DNA from: Eopsaltria australis
Taxonomy: Eukaryota > Chordata > Aves > Passeriformes > Petroicidae
Direction of reading: 5' to 3'
Length of the DNA stretch: 64,000 nt
Assembly: GCA_034509425.1 (NCBI GenBank)
Contig: JAVTVJ010000845.1
Coordinates: forward strand, 1 to 64,000
Part shown: positions 41,401 to 53,400 of the stretch, piece after piece
How positions within the stretch are numbered: position 1 is the stretch's first letter
Layout: each line of letters starts with the position of its first letter
The notes under the pieces: generated by a model
Databases searched by the model: none
Told to the model about the DNA's origin: nothing
Seen by the model: the letters and a program-made list of their open reading frames with translations, nothing else
Position numbers and translations under genes: made by a program

Positions 41401-44400
41401 AGCTTAATACCCATTGTCTCCGAATAAAAGCCTCCTTGCTCTTTTTATACGGTACAAAACTCTTCCCTCGAGCCTGATTCCCGCTGCTTATCGCGGATTA
41501 GACCTCACCGTCTGTGCTCGGTTCTTGGTGGCTTTCCCGCCGCTATCACGGGCACGGAGCTTCGCCGCCGCGCGCGGATCCTGGTCCTTTCCCACCGCGC
41601 CCCGCAGCCGCCAAACCTCACTGCTCCGTGCGGGTCTTGGTTCCTCGATCCCGGCTTCAGTTGCCGTCACCGGCTCCGGAGGGAGAAACATCCAAAAGAG
41701 CAAGGGTCTCTGGTCTCGTCAGTTCGCTCAGCTAGCGTATCCGCTCCAGATCGGTTGCTGACGGCCCCTGCCAGCCCCCCGCTAAAACGCGGAAGTTCTC
41801 GCTAGGGGAGCGACGTCCCGAAGGCGCAGTCCGGACCGCTGCTGCGTATCCAGGTCGCTCGCAGGGAACCCCGAGAGGTCGGAGTCTCTGTTCGGTGCGC
41901 CACTTTGTTGCGTTCCCTGCTTCGGTCCCACCCTGGTACCGGCAGCAGAGTCCCAGCGCTACCCTAGGAAGTCGTTCGCAATCTGGAAGACTTCCTCGGA
42001 GTGCCGACTGCGGGCACAGCTGGCCTGCATTCGGTCCGGGAAGGTGTTGCCCCCGGAGCGTGGTGAAACAGCAAAGAACTACCAGAGAAGGAGGTCTCTT
42101 GGTATGTGATTTCGGTAGGTTTATTGCCTCCAGAGGGAGCACATGGACCAAGAGCCAAGAGCAGCTTATTACATCGGTATTTAAGGGAGGAACAACACCC
42201 AATAGGATGAGGGCAGTGGGGGGCAAATACAGGGGAGGGGCTGGGGTACATGATCAAATGGGGTTTAGGGAGGGGAGGGGAACAGAGAGAACAACGAAAG
42301 AACTATGGAGTGACAGGGAATTTCCCAGAGCGGGAATACATAACAGACAAGTCCAGTAACCAATAGCAGGAGCTTGGGGTCTGTGGATTGGTGGTCCAAT
42401 CGCTGCCCCTGGGAGCTCTGGGGGGAAACCCTCTGTCCGTGGAACCTGTCCGGAAGTCCTCTGGTTCCGAACCACCGCAACAGAAGTTGTTTGCTCACAG
42501 GGAATAACAATGAAGTTACAGTTTAGAGGGTTTTTAAGGCAATCAGGAATTACCAAATGTAGCTGGCCCAAGGGGTTCTCTTAGTTCCATCTCCCATTTT
42601 GGACAGCTGCCAGCACCAGATGTTCCAAAGGAAGATGAGATGAACCATGGAAATGTCTATGGAGTAATCATCTCTCTACCCTAAGGGGTCTCCTCTTGAT
42701 TGCTAATAAGCAGGGGCCAGATTCAGCCCTGAAACATAAAGCCTATTATCTGCTCCACAAAATCTTTGCAACAGTTCCAGATATTTTGTTTTGATATTTA
42801 CATCCAGACCCTTTGAGTCTTGCTCAGCTTTCAGCCTCGCTGCCTTTCCCATTTATCTCCATTGCTTTGTTCTGAGTTTTGAGACTAGTTCTCACAACCT
42901 GCCCATGCTAGGCCATTCATTATTTTTTAAACCTTCACTGCCTTCTCTCTCATTCACCTCCTTTCTAAAGTCAAGAGACTTTAGAATCCCTCCAGTCCCG
43001 CCATGGGAATATTTCCAAGTCCCTAATTGTTTTCATCACCAACTTCTCTTTCTCAGCTTTGTAATTCCTCCTGCAGATGCCAGAGATGGGTCTGCTTACA
43101 TTTTTCCAGATGAAGCAATATCTGGGTTCTCTGTATACATTTTTCCAGATGAAGCAATATCTGGGTTCTCTGTATACATTGCCAGTTAATTTTTCCTGCA
43201 TCCTAATTTCCTGCTTTTCCCTTGTCAACACAACCATAGGCTGAGCAATGGTTTTCATTATCCTGTACGTGACAAAGTATTTCTCAAGGGAATGGCTGGT
43301 GCCACTTGAAAGTTCTGCACATTGTTTATGCTCTCCCTCTCTCTACCCCCAGCTTAGCTTACCCTTCAGTCTTCCATATGGAGTTTCATTTGCTGTTGTG
43401 GTGACTGAACATACGTAGCTCTGTCAAATGTTCTTCACTGCCATCCCTGGTCCTGACTAACGCAAATAATTTGGTGCCATCTGCTCTTTATTCTCTCTCA
43501 CTGTTTAGTCTTTTTGACAGTTATTTTAATAACAGATTAAGCAACACAACTGCTGCACACAGGACTGGTCCAAAGTTAACAAAAGTCTGAGTAAGCCTAT
43601 TGCACAAAATTGTTTATGAAAACCAGGGAAGCTGGATACAGATAGGTTGGTACATGCTGGATTATTTACATGGAGAACATCATGATAAAAGGGTCTTCAA
43701 GACTCCTGAAAGGTCAGGAGAATGAGCTAGGTGATTCTGGAAATGGGAAGAAATGTTTCATAGTTGGAAACATTGAAATTAGTTTCAACTGACTAACATA
43801 AATGTGATGAAGTTGCCAGTCCATCTTTTGCACTATTTATCTGGGACTTGCAAATGGACGCGGAAGGAAAATCTGGGAATTTTCCATTCATGGCTTCTAG
43901 CCCTATATAGCTTGGGAACTAAACCCTGCTTTGGTGTTGATGGAAATTTACTGTCCAAATGCTGTGAGACATCCTGATTAGACCAGCCAAAGAAAGGGAG
44001 TTAGATCTCATATTGACCTCTATGGCTGTTCCCTACAGTCAACCAAGGCATCTCAGAGATAAAGGCAAAACAGGTTTTTGAGGTTGAGAGATGAAGGGGT
44101 GAGTGCCAGCCCAGGTCTTCTGCCTTTGGAAGAGAAAAAGTGAAGGGAAAGTCTGGTGACAGGTTAGAGAGGGAAGGGAAGAACCAGTGTAGCCATGAGA
44201 CCGGGTTTTGTGTTGAAGGCATGAAAGCAAAGTTGTCATTGACATCTTATCCTGTCCTAGGCTCAACCAACCCATTTATCAACATGGCCAGGCTCAGTAT
44301 CCTTGAAGTATCCCCTCTGCTAACTGTTTGCAAGAATTAAAATCTCTCATATCTATATCTGATGTCAACTTCTGCTACACAATAAAACTTTACCTTTTAG

Positions 44401-47400
44401 CCCCGCCACGCTTTCTTTTATAGCTTGTCTGTTACCTTGCCTAAGGCTTTTTGACAAGCTACATCATTTTGACTGATTGCCTGTTATCTACCACTTCATG
44501 AAAGAATTCCCAAAGAAATGAAAGGAAAAGTGTGGAGAATAACTATCTCCGTCTGCGTGGACATTAGTATAAGTGAGCAATCCAGGCTCTTTAGATGAGA
44601 AATAGGCCTCTGTTCAAGGTCACCCGAAAGACAGCTGTGAGAAAGGGAGATGCGAAGACTGTAAATAATCTCCAGGTGTTTGAAGAGAAACTTGGCAGAT
44701 GAAACTGTTATTGTAGCCTTCTGATACTAACTTAGTGCTCTAATTAGAGTAGAGAAAATCCCATGTGAAACCTTTGTGTGAGAAAAACACTGTGTGAACT
44801 ACAGAAGAAAAACTTATCATGTAACTTTATTTTTAGCACACTGTAGGATATAAGTATGCTTGCTGCCTGAAATAAAACGGCTTCACTTTGATCACATTGA
44901 TCTGGTGTGATGTCCTATCATTTTCCCTGCAGAAAAGAATCTAAAGGAAATTAATGGGACATTTTTTTTCTTCTTCACAATAAAACCATGTGATAAATGC
45001 CCTTAACTGTGTTTTCTGCTGATTTATTTATTCTTCTGTATTCTTCTTTAAATTATCACTTGAGATAATTTATAAAGTCTATGACTTGTCTAAATTTTTC
45101 TACATTACTCTTACAGCTTTCAAACTCCATATTTTGTATTTGTTTTACACCAATCCTCTGGAGTAGTAACTATTTCTAATGATATTGCAGAGGGTTTTTT
45201 TGGCAGCTTAGTCCTTTCCCAAATTCAGTTCATTGGATGTGGCCATCTGGAGTTGGGGGCTTAATAACTTTTAAAAATATCATTCATGACTGATTAATAA
45301 CTGTTTTTGTTCTTTTCTGTGTTATTCTGATCAGGAAAAACTAACGAGGTAAAGAAGTTGCCCAATTTCAGCAATTACATTTACTAGAGTCACAACACTG
45401 TCTCTTGTCTTCTTTTCCTCCCTTAACTTTGGATGATCCATAGAGCCTACAAATTGTTTGGTAGGGCTCCATTTTCTGATGACCTCAAAGAACTTGTTTC
45501 ATTCTTTCCCCTATCTTCTCCTCAAAATTAATTTCTGTCCTTTTTACATTTCCTTTTATTCCTTGTATGATGCTACAAAAAGGTCTTCTTAAATGTCAGA
45601 TTTCTAAATTTGAAAGATTATTTTCCCCCATTTGTCTTGAATGTCCTTTTTGTCACTTAATTCTACAAGTTTATTTCTCACATTCTTGGTTCAGAAGCAG
45701 ATCAGAAATGTATCTATGCATTCTAGAAAACAGTGGTCTCTCAAATAGCACCTATACAGTTTTACTGCTAGGGAGTTGATTAATTTTCTTTTCTCACTGC
45801 TTGTGTCATACCCTTACTTTTTGATATCACATTTGTCCCTTGGACATTAAATCTTATGGTACACACTCACTTTCTGAATTTGTACCTGGATATTTCTTAA
45901 AGCAAAGTCAAGGTGTTTTTGCCTCCTTCTGAATTGCTGTCCCACTGTGATACTTGACTTGCTTCTTGATAGCTGAAGTCTCACATTGTTGTGACTTGTT
46001 ACTTTTCCATCTCTGTCAATTCTGTGCACTCAGTTTCATAATTTTTCAGTTCTTCTCGACCCAAAGACTAGTATAGAGAGGTCCAATAACACGTATAGGT
46101 ATTCTATTCATACCCACAGGATATCCAAGGATTCATATTTCTATGTATTCAGTACTGCTGTCTTTATACTCAGAATTGCTCTTTGTATTCCTTCTGTGGA
46201 AGTCTTCCCCTGCAACTCTAGTTCTGCATCTCACCCACCTCATATTTAATTATTTCTCTCTGGACACTTCTAACTGTTATAACATTATGTTAGTAATGTA
46301 CCATGTACAAATCTTATGATGTTTGTGGCACCAAGCTCTGTCTCTATAGTAAAACACTCTAATTAACATGTTTGTGGGTATAGTTTTCTTGATTATATAT
46401 ACAGGTATTTCTAGGTTGTAGTCCCAATGAAGACCCTTTTCTTATTTGACTCTTCTTTTGACATCCTATCCCTTCAAGATTTGTTTTGTTCTTGTTTTGG
46501 CCCTAATTTAGGTCTGCTGTAATCCAATCCAATCCTGTACCAGTATATTACGGACACGAAAATAGATGCATCTGTCCACGTTCTCAGTTTCTGTTGACTT
46601 GCCCTTTGCTCTTAGTTCATTCACTCTATATCTTGGGTATTTCAGATGGTAGTTCTTGATTCCACTTTGTAAATGCTATCTCTTCTGTATCACTTTCCCT
46701 GCCTCAAAGCATCTTCAATGTCTATTAAATATTTACTCCTCTACTCTAGCTAAACCTTGGAGTTACCCCAGATACCCTTCATGCTGGAATCTGGTTTAGC
46801 AGGAGTGGACTGTCATATGTCAAAGGCAGAGCAGCATAAAGTGCCTTCTCCCATTATTTTGTCTCAAGTGGAAATGCAAATTGTACCAGTGTGTTACAAT
46901 CAGTTTTGTCCCTCAACCTTTTTACTCTCGTCTCTTCTGTTGTACAGATTTGTTGTCCTCAAACCTTCACACTTGGCTCCCTGTTGGATACTGGAAGAGG
47001 TGTAGCAAGTACACCTGGATACTCAGGTTATGTTCTGGGCTGTTTCATTTATATAGAACTGCCCCTGGGAAATGTGGCAGTAAAATTAGATGCATTTGAT
47101 GCTCAAAATGGATGTACACAAGAAGAACTAAGGGGTCAGTTTAAATGCAAAATTACAGGTTCTTATATAAGTTCAGCCTTAGTAAAGCCTCCCCCTGATG
47201 AAGGGGGCAAAGGACATCTCTGAAGAAGAAACTGCAGTAAGGAATGGAACAAATCTTGGTGGAGATTCCCACTTCCTGTTCCTGGAAGCAGAACAGGGAT
47301 GCAAAAACTGGAGTGAAACCTATCCTGAGGGATAATGTTAGATGGAAATGAAGCCAGGCATTTGAAGGACCTCTAAAAATGCCTATCTTCAATGTGAATC

Positions 47401-50400
47401 CATGAATTTAGCAAGTCAGAATGTCTAGATGCATGGATATGCTACTGGTGTGATGTCATTCATCTGGAAGGAGAGTAAGGGAGAGAGAGTTGTGTTCCTT
47501 AGGGGCACCCACTTCAAAGAGCCTGAGAGTCTCCTTTGGAAGGGCAGGAGTCAGTCTATCCAATACACTCCCATATGGGACTGTTCAACTCTGTGAGATG
47601 TCTGACTGTCTGACACAGTGAGGAGAGAGAAACTCAGGGAAACAACTTGGTTACAAGGTCTCTGTTCACCCATACCCAGGGCCTCAGTGGTGACAGTGTC
47701 AATCCAGCAGTGACGACAAGCTGAGTCATTTTGGAAACAACCAGATCAGCTATAAGTTGTCTGTCCTCTTCTATGTGCTCCCCGATCAGGGGCATCGAGC
47801 TGTCCATCACCTGTCACAGGAGGAAAAAACAACAGTTAGTAAGGTGGTTTCCTGCTGGCAGATGCCTGTTTCAACTCACCTCTTACATTAACCTGTTTTG
47901 TGTCTCCATATCCTTGCCAACATCTATAGTCACCACTCTCCTCATGCTGAAACAAGCCTGGCTTTTCCAGGCATGGTATTTTGCTTAGGTTGTTTGGAAA
48001 TAGCATGTACTTCCCCCAGCTCTCCATCTTCCTTCCCTTCACAACTTGGGAGCCAAGCCAAGACTTATGGTGGCTGGAGGCTTTCTAAATCAACTAAATA
48101 CAAATCTTCTCCTTCATGTGTCCTGAGGAGATGCCTCTGATGGATAAGGTCTCTCTGTCATTGTCCCACAGTATTTGAGGGTGACATTGCAACTGAAAGG
48201 GCCACAGGAGAAGAGAAACATGTCCTGAAGCCTGAGGAGATGATAGCAACAGGGACTGGAGGAAACCAGGAAACATTTGGGATTAATGAACACAGAGCAC
48301 TGCAACCTGAGAGGGAAAATAAACACCACAGATGTGAAATGAATAGGATGTCACCAAACCAGCACCAAGTGCAGGAAAACAAACTTATCCTCTGCTTGTC
48401 TTCTTGATAATGCTGTGATACAACTGCTTCCCAAGCAAGTTATACAACTCTACTGGGGAAAACTGGGAAGCGAGACTCTGGGGATGGGGGAAGGAAAACT
48501 GTCAAAGGGTCTTTGAGGTAAGAAATGGCCTCACAACAATAATACTGAAAGAACAGCAGACCCTCAGCTGTATAGCAGCCCTGAATATGATTTTCAACAG
48601 TTCATCGTAAATCAAGTGCTTTGCAAACATTAGCTAAATCCCACAGGAAGAACTGTACTCTGATGAAGTTAAGATTCAGCTGGAGTAAATATAATAGTAC
48701 CAAAATATCAGGGTTGGAAGAGTTTATTTTATTTTGCTTTTATTTTTAAAGCAAACATTAAAATCCCTGGAAATGCAAAGTTGAAGGTTGAATTGCTCAA
48801 GAAAGGCACTGACGCTCAGATAACAATCAGAAGTGCACTCCACCCTGGCAAGGCTGCAAGAGTACACTCTTGGTGGGAAATGGAAAATTTTTGCACCCTC
48901 TTTTTTTAGATTTAAAGTGGAGGAAATAAGTGAGGTGAGTTCACTGAGTTTGTATTCTGCTCATTTCTTGCAGAATAATGGTTTTGTTTAATTTCTATAG
49001 GTGTCTTTTATGAACACTAGAAAAACTACTTAGAAAATTTTAACTAGGGTATACATGGAGAGTGGGTTGATGTTTATATTCATGGCCTACTTGGCCCAGG
49101 GGGCAAAAGGAGAAGGTTAGAAAATTATATGTCAGTGTTTGGCAAAATACACAAGGTGGCTTTTCCTTCTGCTATCCACTTAGCTGTTCTTCTGTTGAGA
49201 GATGAGGTGGGGAATGTGATGCTTCCTAACAGTGCCAAGGAATGGCCAATTCCCACCTGGGTCTCACTAGCCAGGGGCTCCTGGGGGCCCTCCAGCAGGT
49301 TCCTGCGCAGGTGTTCCTCCTCTCCACTCCTATCTTAGAAGGAAATGAGACAATTACAGTTCCCGAGAGAGGTCTCCCGTATCCCTGCGCGGTGCGAGGG
49401 GCCCGTGTGGCCACTAGATGATGCCCTTACCCTGCCGAGAGTCCGGCGAGCCGCGCTCCCCGCTCCCGCCCTCCTGGGAGTCATCGAGACACGGCTCTGC
49501 TCAAAACACCCTCAACCCCGCTTTTCATAGATTCGTAGAACGGTTTGGGCTGGAAGGGACTTTTAAAGGCCATCCAGTCCAATACCCCTGCTGTGAGCAG
49601 AGACATCTTCAACTAGATCAGGTTCCTCTTGAGCCCCATCCAGCCTGACCTTGAATGTTCACAGATGGGGCATCCACTATCTGCACTGTAAAAAATTTCT
49701 TCCTTATATATAATCTCAATGTATCCTCTTTTAGTTTAAAATCATTATCGTTTGTCCTGTTGCAACAGGTCCTGCTAAAAGGTTTGTCCCTGTCTTTCTT
49801 ATGGGCCCCCTTTACATACTGGAAGGTGCTGTAAGATCTGCCCAGATCCCTCTCTTCTCCAGGCTGAACAACCACAGCTCTTTTGGGAGCTGTCTTCATA
49901 GAGGTGCTCCAGCACTCTAACCATCTTCATGGCCCTCCTCTGAATCTGCTCCAACAGGTCCATTTTTTCCTGTGCTGAGAACTCCAGAGCTGATTTCCCC
50001 ATCTCAAGGATTGCTTTTTCCTATTTCTGTGGCTGCAGTGGCTGAAGAGAAAGATGGTGCTTTATAAACCAAAGGCACCAGGGGGAGTGAACCCTGGAGC
50101 AGTGAACCCTGGAGCAGGTTCCACCTGAGCCAGTGAAGGTACACCAGGGATGAGGCTGTCTGCTGTCCTGATGTGTAGTGTCTGGCAGAGGAATGTGAGA
50201 TGTGGGAGACAGCAAATTCAGGAGTGAACAATCACATGCACAAGGGAAGGTCTTTGAAAATGGCAATGATTTCTGTGGGTAAAATGACACAGCTGGTTGC
50301 CACTGAACTGAAAAGAATCATGAGATGTCACCTTGCCTGTCCTCCAGGAAGGGCGAATTGGTCCAGAACTGGGCAGCTACAAATGCTAATACTGAATAAA

Positions 50401-53400
50401 TCAAATGGCTGAGAGGAATATGTGAATTACAGATAGATTGCACCCATCCGTTCCCCAGCGACCACAGAAGAGCTGGGCAAGGCAAGAAGACATCAGCACA
50501 TATGGACCTGGCCTTTGTAGCTGCCCCAGGTCGGTGGCTGCTCCTGGTGCAGCTCCTGTTGCCTGATAAGGTGTATGAGGGGTGAAGGAAAAGTGCCCAG
50601 GCAGAGAAGAGACTCAGGAAAAGACCATCCTGCTTCTCCCTCTGTGCCTATCTGATGCTGAAGCCTGGGCTTGTTTTTTCACACTCTGAGAGTGGAGTGT
50701 TAGGTTATTTCTAGGGAAGGAAGGGAAGGGAAGGGAAGGGAAGGGAAGGGAAGGGAAGGGAAGGGAAGGGAAGGGAAGGGAAGGGAAGGGAAGAAGGGAG
50801 GAAGGGAGGGAGGGAGGGAGGAAGGAAGGAAGGAAGGAAGGAAGGAAGGAAGGAAGGAGAAACTGATGATTGGACATATCAAAACAAATGATGGGCACTG
50901 CTGAAGGGATGAGCAGGGCTCCTTGCAAGGCAGCAAGGAGCATGTCTAGTACCATAGCTTAGCTGTATGCCAGTCAGAGCTTATCTTACTCTTCCAGGAG
51001 GAAGAATAAATCACATGGACCATTTTGCTTGCCCTTTACTTGCTTCATATTTTTCATCTTAGCAGAGATGTGGAAATGGGTTAGATTACAAAAAAAAAAA
51101 AAAAAAAGAAAAAAAAAAAGAAAAAAAAAAGAGGGAGAGGGGAGATTATTAAACCATACATGTTGCTGAGCTCTTTTGAGAATCTGGCTGCTGACACCAG
51201 TAGAGAATTTACATTCTTTTGAGGAATTCTGATTGAATGCTGATTACTTATGTTGAATATTCCCCCAAAGTGATGAAGTCATTTAAAGCAGAGGATAAAA
51301 GAATTACCAGCATTTACTGTTAAATTCACAGTTTGTTTCAATATGAGCCATGAAAATGGTACATAAGTGTGCTAATGTTTTGCAGGCAGAAATGTAACAG
51401 ATTCTGCTGTTTGCCATGGGAAAAGAAAAGGTGAAGTTCAAGTAAGGGCAAATACCATGTGTGCAAGATTACTCTTGTGCTGTTGATAACTTATCTGTCT
51501 TAATCTGCTTTTGTTTGCAACGAACCACTGTGATGAATCTCAGTTCATAGAACTGCCCATCACTACCTCTGTGAATCTTTCCTGAAGAACTACTTTGCAC
51601 TGTGAAAATGAATTACTGCCTGCAATTGCATTGTGCAAACTCCTTGTTTGTTTAGCCCATTTAGGCATGCTTTCTTGTAAAATGTCACAGCACACTGTTC
51701 CTTCTTACCAAGAAAATACAACTGTCACTCTGTCAAATAACTTTTTTCTCCCACTATCAAAAGAAATAAGCAAAACAAGGGATCAGTTTCAGACCAAGAA
51801 AAGTACCCCAGGAAGTTGACTGGAGGCAATAAATTACTTGTTAGCATCTCCCTCAGATCTGCATAAAAAGGTGCCTGTTTGGCTTTGTTCTGGTTCTTAT
51901 ATCGCACTACTCTACTCCTTTCCCAACAACATCCATCAACCTGGCATCTGAATGCCTTCTAGATGTTGGTATATCAGGCCTGCTCAATCAGGTTCTCCAC
52001 TGGGATAATTCAGCATGACCCACCTGAAACTATATTGTGTTTCTTCTGATTTGTGTCATGTTAGATTCATTGCCATTTACCTTGGTCACAGAGAGAGGAG
52101 CATGAGTGTGCACTTCTCTGTCTGCAAGCTGATGGTGGCTGTGAGGGTACAGATGTGCTTTTCACCAGTCAGTCACACACAGTGGCAGATATGAAAACCC
52201 AGAGGCAGACCCAGACAGAGGCATATAATCTTTAAGCCCAGAACTAGCCACGTGTGCACGTACATAGGCTTATGTGCAAGAATATATGCAGGGATATGAA
52301 AACCACATATCACATCTAATCATGTGTGGACACAACCCAAATGTCCTTACAGTTGTCTCTAGCAAGGCTGCTTTCTTGCTCTTTCTTTCCCAGCTGCAGG
52401 GGCAGAGAGATTTAAAAGTGCACAGCAGGGAAACAGTCTGCTCTAGGGGATGCTCCTCTAGGTGCTGATGAATTGCATATGGGAGCAGACCCATTAGCCC
52501 TGGCCCCATCAATTCAGGAAAAGACAGAGGCTTGCCAGCATTTGGTTGCTGGCAGCACGCTTCTATCACATGGCCTTTGACAGGTCACTGCTCCCTTTCC
52601 TGGGGAGAGCAGATACATAATGCAGGAATGTGCAGTCACTGGAAGGCTCATGTGGTTCTCATCAGCATCCCAACCCTCAGTGGGTGGGACTGCTCTCCCA
52701 CACATAGCTTTTCAGTGTGTCAGCACCCCTGCATGAAGCCAATAGGCTGGCTCTGCTCGCCTTCCTTGGCAGGCCTGTGTTGGTGGAGTTTACAGCAGGT
52801 CAGATGTTGTGTCTCCTCAAGTCACACACTGACAGAAGCACTTGCATACTTGTTGGATTGTCTCTCCTCCAGGGCATCTCTTCAGTTTCCACTTTGATTT
52901 TCTGGCCAGCTTTTCCTGCTCTGCCCTGTTAGGATGACCTGAGTGTACTATTTACCCCACTTCTATATCTGTCTCCTGGCCTGGGAAGGAGCACACTGAA
53001 CTTTAGATCTCAGAGCCACAGTCTGTCCAGCTCTGAACACAAAATGTTGTAGTACACATTGTCCATGGTAACTCTGTGGTGCTTTGTCTTGATGGCCTCT
53101 TACTGTAGTGAATGCTGTCTGGACAAAAGATTTTAGAAAATACACCTTTCTTTTTTTGTTTAATCAAGTTGCTCCTGTTGCTTGTGAACCTTTTGCTACA
53201 CGCTCACCATTTATTTTCCTCTTTTAAATTAGATGCAGATATGATATGCAGATATGCATATCTCTCCTGCAGATATGCAGGAGAGATTTCTCTCCTTCAA
53301 AGGGGAGAAAGACAGGTTCATTCAGAGAGAAATTGAGATTTTTAATGAACTGAATCTGCTGGAAAGCTGAGGTGGCCAAGAACTTTGTGGCTCTCCATTT

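Larger units (their letters stand above)
39242..42488 (-). mobile_element. Internally deleted provirus 2 (nERV-2), SYN3 intron
   Basis: 3' LTR 39248-39820, internal 39821-41905, 5' LTR 41906-42482, flanked by the 6-bp duplication GAAGTT (39242-39247 and 42483-42488). It has the same three internal deletions as nERV-1 at the same junctions but a different insertion site and target duplication. The LTR pair also differs at several per cent of sites, so it is an independent older insertion of the same deleted form. Orientation is sense to SYN3, and it ends 180 nt from the exon at 38983-39067. Confidence 0.95.

Noticed and set aside
46757..47223. Plus-strand ORFs as a gene nested in SYN3 (for example TIMP3, known to lie in a SYN3 intron in vertebrates)
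   Set aside because: No cysteine pattern or other TIMP feature; TIMP3 was not found in this window.
50713..50859. CRISPR-like or satellite array
   Set aside because: Simple 4-5 bp microsatellite without spacers; the genome is vertebrate.
50614..50955. 113-codon Ser/Phe/Pro-rich minus ORF
   Set aside because: Translation of the purine microsatellite.
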